NCBI GenBank assembly: GCA_946545145.1
Contig: CAMNNG010000016.1
Location: forward strand, 1-16,254
Origin: an uncultured Bacillota bacterium
GTDB taxonomy: Bacteria; Bacillota; Clostridia; Peptostreptococcales; Anaerovoracaceae
Direction of reading: 5' to 3'
DNA: 16,254 nucleotides
The position numbers and the translations under genes are program-made. A model generated the notes under the pieces. It did not search any database. It was not told where the DNA came from and saw only the letters and a program-made list of their open reading frames with translations. Below, one piece after another: positions 14,650 through 16,254 of this stretch (its first letter is position 1; every line of letters starts with the position of its first letter).

Positions 14650-16022
14650 TCTTTGCCTCCCGCTGCTTCATACAGCTCGAGGAAGCCCGCTCCGTACTTC
14701 TCCATGAATCCCGTATCGTAGTTTCCTCTCAGAAACTCGCGATTGTACAGGATCAGGTGCTGCACGGGCATCGTCGTCTTCCTGCCTCTGATTATCGTCT
14801 CTCCAAGCGCCCTTCTCATGCGCCTTATAGCCTCGAGCCTCGTGTCGCCGTAAGCGATTATCTTGCATATCATCGAGTCGTAGAAGGGGCTTACCCTGCA
14901 CCCGCTGTAAAGCGCGCTCTCGACCCTGACTCCGAATCCCGACGGCAGATGCAGGAAATCGATGTCGCCCGCATCCGGCGCGTAGTCTCTGAACACGTCC
15001 TCAGCGCAGATCCTGCACTCGATCGCGTGGCCCTTCGTCGTTATGTCCGACTGCTTTTTAGTAAGCGCCAGCCCCGAAGCGATCCTGATCTGCTCCTTGA
15101 CTATGTCGATCCCCGTCACCATCTCCGTGACCGGATGCTCGACCTGCAGCCTCGTGTTCATCTCGATGAAGTAGTAATCCCTGCCGCTTACTATGAACTC
15201 GATCGTCCCGGCATTCTCGTAGCCGGCCGCTTTGGCGATGCTTACCGCATCGTCGCCCATGGCTCTTCTCATCTTCTCAGTAAGCGTCCAGTCCGGCGCC
15301 TCTTCGAGCATCTTCTGGTTCCTCCTCTGGATCGAGCAGTTCCTCTCGCCCAGATGGATGACGTTTCCCTGCCTGTCGGCCAGGATCTGTATCTCGATGT
15401 GACGCGGGTTTTCTATAAGTTTTTCGATATACAGCGTTCCGTCCGCGAAGCATTTTTCCGCTTCTTCGCGTGCTTCGGCGAACGCCGTCTTCAGGTCTTC
15501 TGCTCCGCGCGCGACCCTCATTCCTCTGCCGCCGCCTCCGGCGGAAGCCTTGATGAGGACCGGCCATCCGATCTCTTCTGCGCATCTTGCCGCTTCCTCC
15601 GCGTCCCTTACGGGTCCGTCAGATCCCGGCACTATGCTCGCGCCCGCCGCCTTCGCGATCTTTCTCGCCTCGGCTTTGTTTCCGAGCTTTGCGATCACTT
15701 CGGCGGACGGTCCGATGAATGTGAGACCGTTCTCGCTGCACTTTTCCGCAAACTCCGCGTTTTCGGAAAGGAACCCAAAACCGGGGTGCACAGCATCGCA
15801 CCCCGTGAGTTTTGCAGCTTCTATGATATTGTCCATGTCGAGATATCCGCACGAGGGAGCGTCTTCACCGATGCATACGGCGCGGTCCGCCATCATCGTG
15901 TGGAGGGCTTCCTGATCTCCTCTTGTATATACGGAGACGGTTTCTATCTCGAGCTCTCTGCAGGCTCTAAGCACCCTCAGCGCTATTTCGCCTCTGTTCG
16001 CGATGAGTATCCTCTTCAGCAT
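14646..16022 (-). CDS. accC: Acetyl-CoA carboxylase biotin carboxylase subunit AccC
   Basis: 458-residue ATP-grasp enzyme that carboxylates the biotin on AccB using ATP and bicarbonate. It begins KRILIANRGEIALRV, with HPGFGFLSEN at 79-88. The ATP-grasp glycine loop SAGGGGRGMR (160-169) follows K158. Ligand residues expected from E. coli AccC are present: K116, H208, K237, E275, E287 and R291, the last in MNTRLQVEHPVTE. Length is close to the usual 445-455. AGGTGA lies about 5 nt before the ATG. It starts 13 nt after accB and overlaps accD by 4 nt. With no fused biotin or carboxyltransferase domain, it is AccC rather than pyruvate carboxylase. Confidence 0.97.
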   Translation of the reverse strand: MLKRILIANRGEIALRVLRACRELEIETVSVYTRGDQEALHTMMADRAVCIGEDAPSCGYLDMDNIIEAAKLTGCDAVHPGFGFLSENAEFAEKCSENGLTFIGPSAEVIAKLGNKAEARKIAKAAGASIVPGSDGPVRDAEEAARCAEEIGWPVLIKASAGGGGRGMRVARGAEDLKTAFAEAREEAEKCFADGTLYIEKLIENPRHIEIQILADRQGNVIHLGERNCSIQRRNQKMLEEAPDWTLTEKMRRAMGDDAVSIAKAAGYENAGTIEFIVSGRDYYFIEMNTRLQVEHPVTEMVTGIDIVKEQIRIASGLALTKKQSDITTKGHAIECRICAEDVFRDYAPDAGDIDFLHLPSGFGVRVESALYSGCRVSPFYDSMICKIIAYGDTRLEAIRRMRRALGETIIRGRKTTMPVQHLILYNREFLRGNYDTGFMEKYGAGFLELYEAAGGKE

Positions 16023-16035
16023 AATTTCACCTCAG

Positions 16036-16254
16036 TCAAACTCTCTCTACTTCGAACAGCGCGCTGCCGAATTCGACCATTCCGCCGTCGGCAGCGAGTA
16101 CTTTCGTGATCCTGCAGTCATACGATGCTCTGATCTCGTTCATGACCTTCATGGCCTCTACGACGCATACGACGTCGCCCTTGCTGACGCGGTCCCCCTC
16201 TTTGACGAAGGGCTCCTCGCCCGGAGCCGGAGCCTGATAGAAGACTCCTACTAT
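16036..16254 (-). CDS. accB: Biotin carboxyl carrier protein AccB, C-terminal part
   Basis: Only the last 72 codons are in the window; the start is beyond position 16254. The frame reads a biotinyl (lipoyl-like) domain: GVFYQAPAPGEEPFVKEGD, then the biotin attachment motif EAMKVMNEI with the modified lysine at visible residue 36, then the closing strand GSALFEVERV and TGA at 16036-16038. Biotinylated by biotin ligase, this domain carries the carboxyl group from AccC to AccAD. It lies 13 nt upstream of accC. The second methionine of the usual MKM motif is valine here. The operon promoter and any gene upstream of accB are not visible. Confidence 0.95.
   Translation of the reverse strand: MVGVFYQAPAPGEEPFVKEGDRVSKGDVVCVVEAMKVMNEIRASYDCRITKVLAADGGMVEFGSALFEVERV

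Noticed and set aside
13001..16109. Plus-strand open frames opposite accA, accD and accC (13001-14440 and 14757-16109)
   Set aside because: Compositionally odd shadows of conserved carboxylase genes, with no ribosome-binding context or family motif.
1..16254. CRISPR arrays, insertion sequences, phage or toxin-antitoxin genes, tRNA or rRNA
   Set aside because: I looked for regular repeats, transposase or integrase motifs and RNA gene patterns on both strands and saw none; coding is nearly continuous and of one character.

Overview
The window is about 16.3 kb of moderately GC-rich chromosomal DNA. Every convincing gene lies on the minus strand. The gene set suggests an anaerobic Firmicute of class Clostridia: an FMN-type enoyl-ACP reductase (FabK) instead of FabI, four separate acetyl-CoA carboxylase genes, a MarR/FabT-like repressor in the fatty-acid cluster, a clostridial acetyl-CoA hydrolase/transferase-family enzyme, and a large hybrid kinase with two receivers. 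I cannot name the genus from sequence alone.

Read in the direction of transcription (right to left), the first unit is a nearly complete type II fatty-acid synthesis operon: accB (5' end cut by the window edge), accC, accD, accA, fabH, fabK, fabD, fabG, fabF, fabZ and a MarR-family regulator, ending at a clear Rho-independent terminator at 6868-6904. accC/accD, accD/accA and accA/fabH overlap by 4, 1 and 14 nt, so this part is tightly coupled. AccABCD makes malonyl-CoA, FabD moves malonate to ACP, FabH starts the chain, FabF elongates, and FabG, FabZ and FabK finish each cycle. No acyl carrier protein gene is present in the visible part. The last gene, the MarR regulator, has a good extended -10 promoter of its own inside the end of fabZ.

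After the terminator comes a second minus-strand group: a 1022-residue membrane hybrid histidine kinase, an acetyl-CoA hydrolase/transferase-family CoA-transferase and a CPA1-type Na+/H+ antiporter with a long cytoplasmic tail. Gaps are 65 and 37-39 nt, and the group ends at a second terminator-like hairpin at 13-54. A candidate promoter overlaid by an 11-nt-period direct repeat precedes the kinase. This group may connect sensing of an external signal, short-chain acyl-CoA/acid metabolism and ion or pH homeostasis, but that link is only inferred from adjacency.

No RNA genes, insertion sequences, phage genes or CRISPR arrays are visible. No gene-free stretch exceeds 300 bases; the longest is about 160 nt at 6785-6946 and holds the terminator and kinase promoter. 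The window is mostly core metabolism. I see no strong case for a wholly new system. The more interesting points are the missing acpP with paired hairpins at the fabH-fabK junction, the separate promoter of the repressor, and the kinase/CoA-transferase/antiporter grouping.
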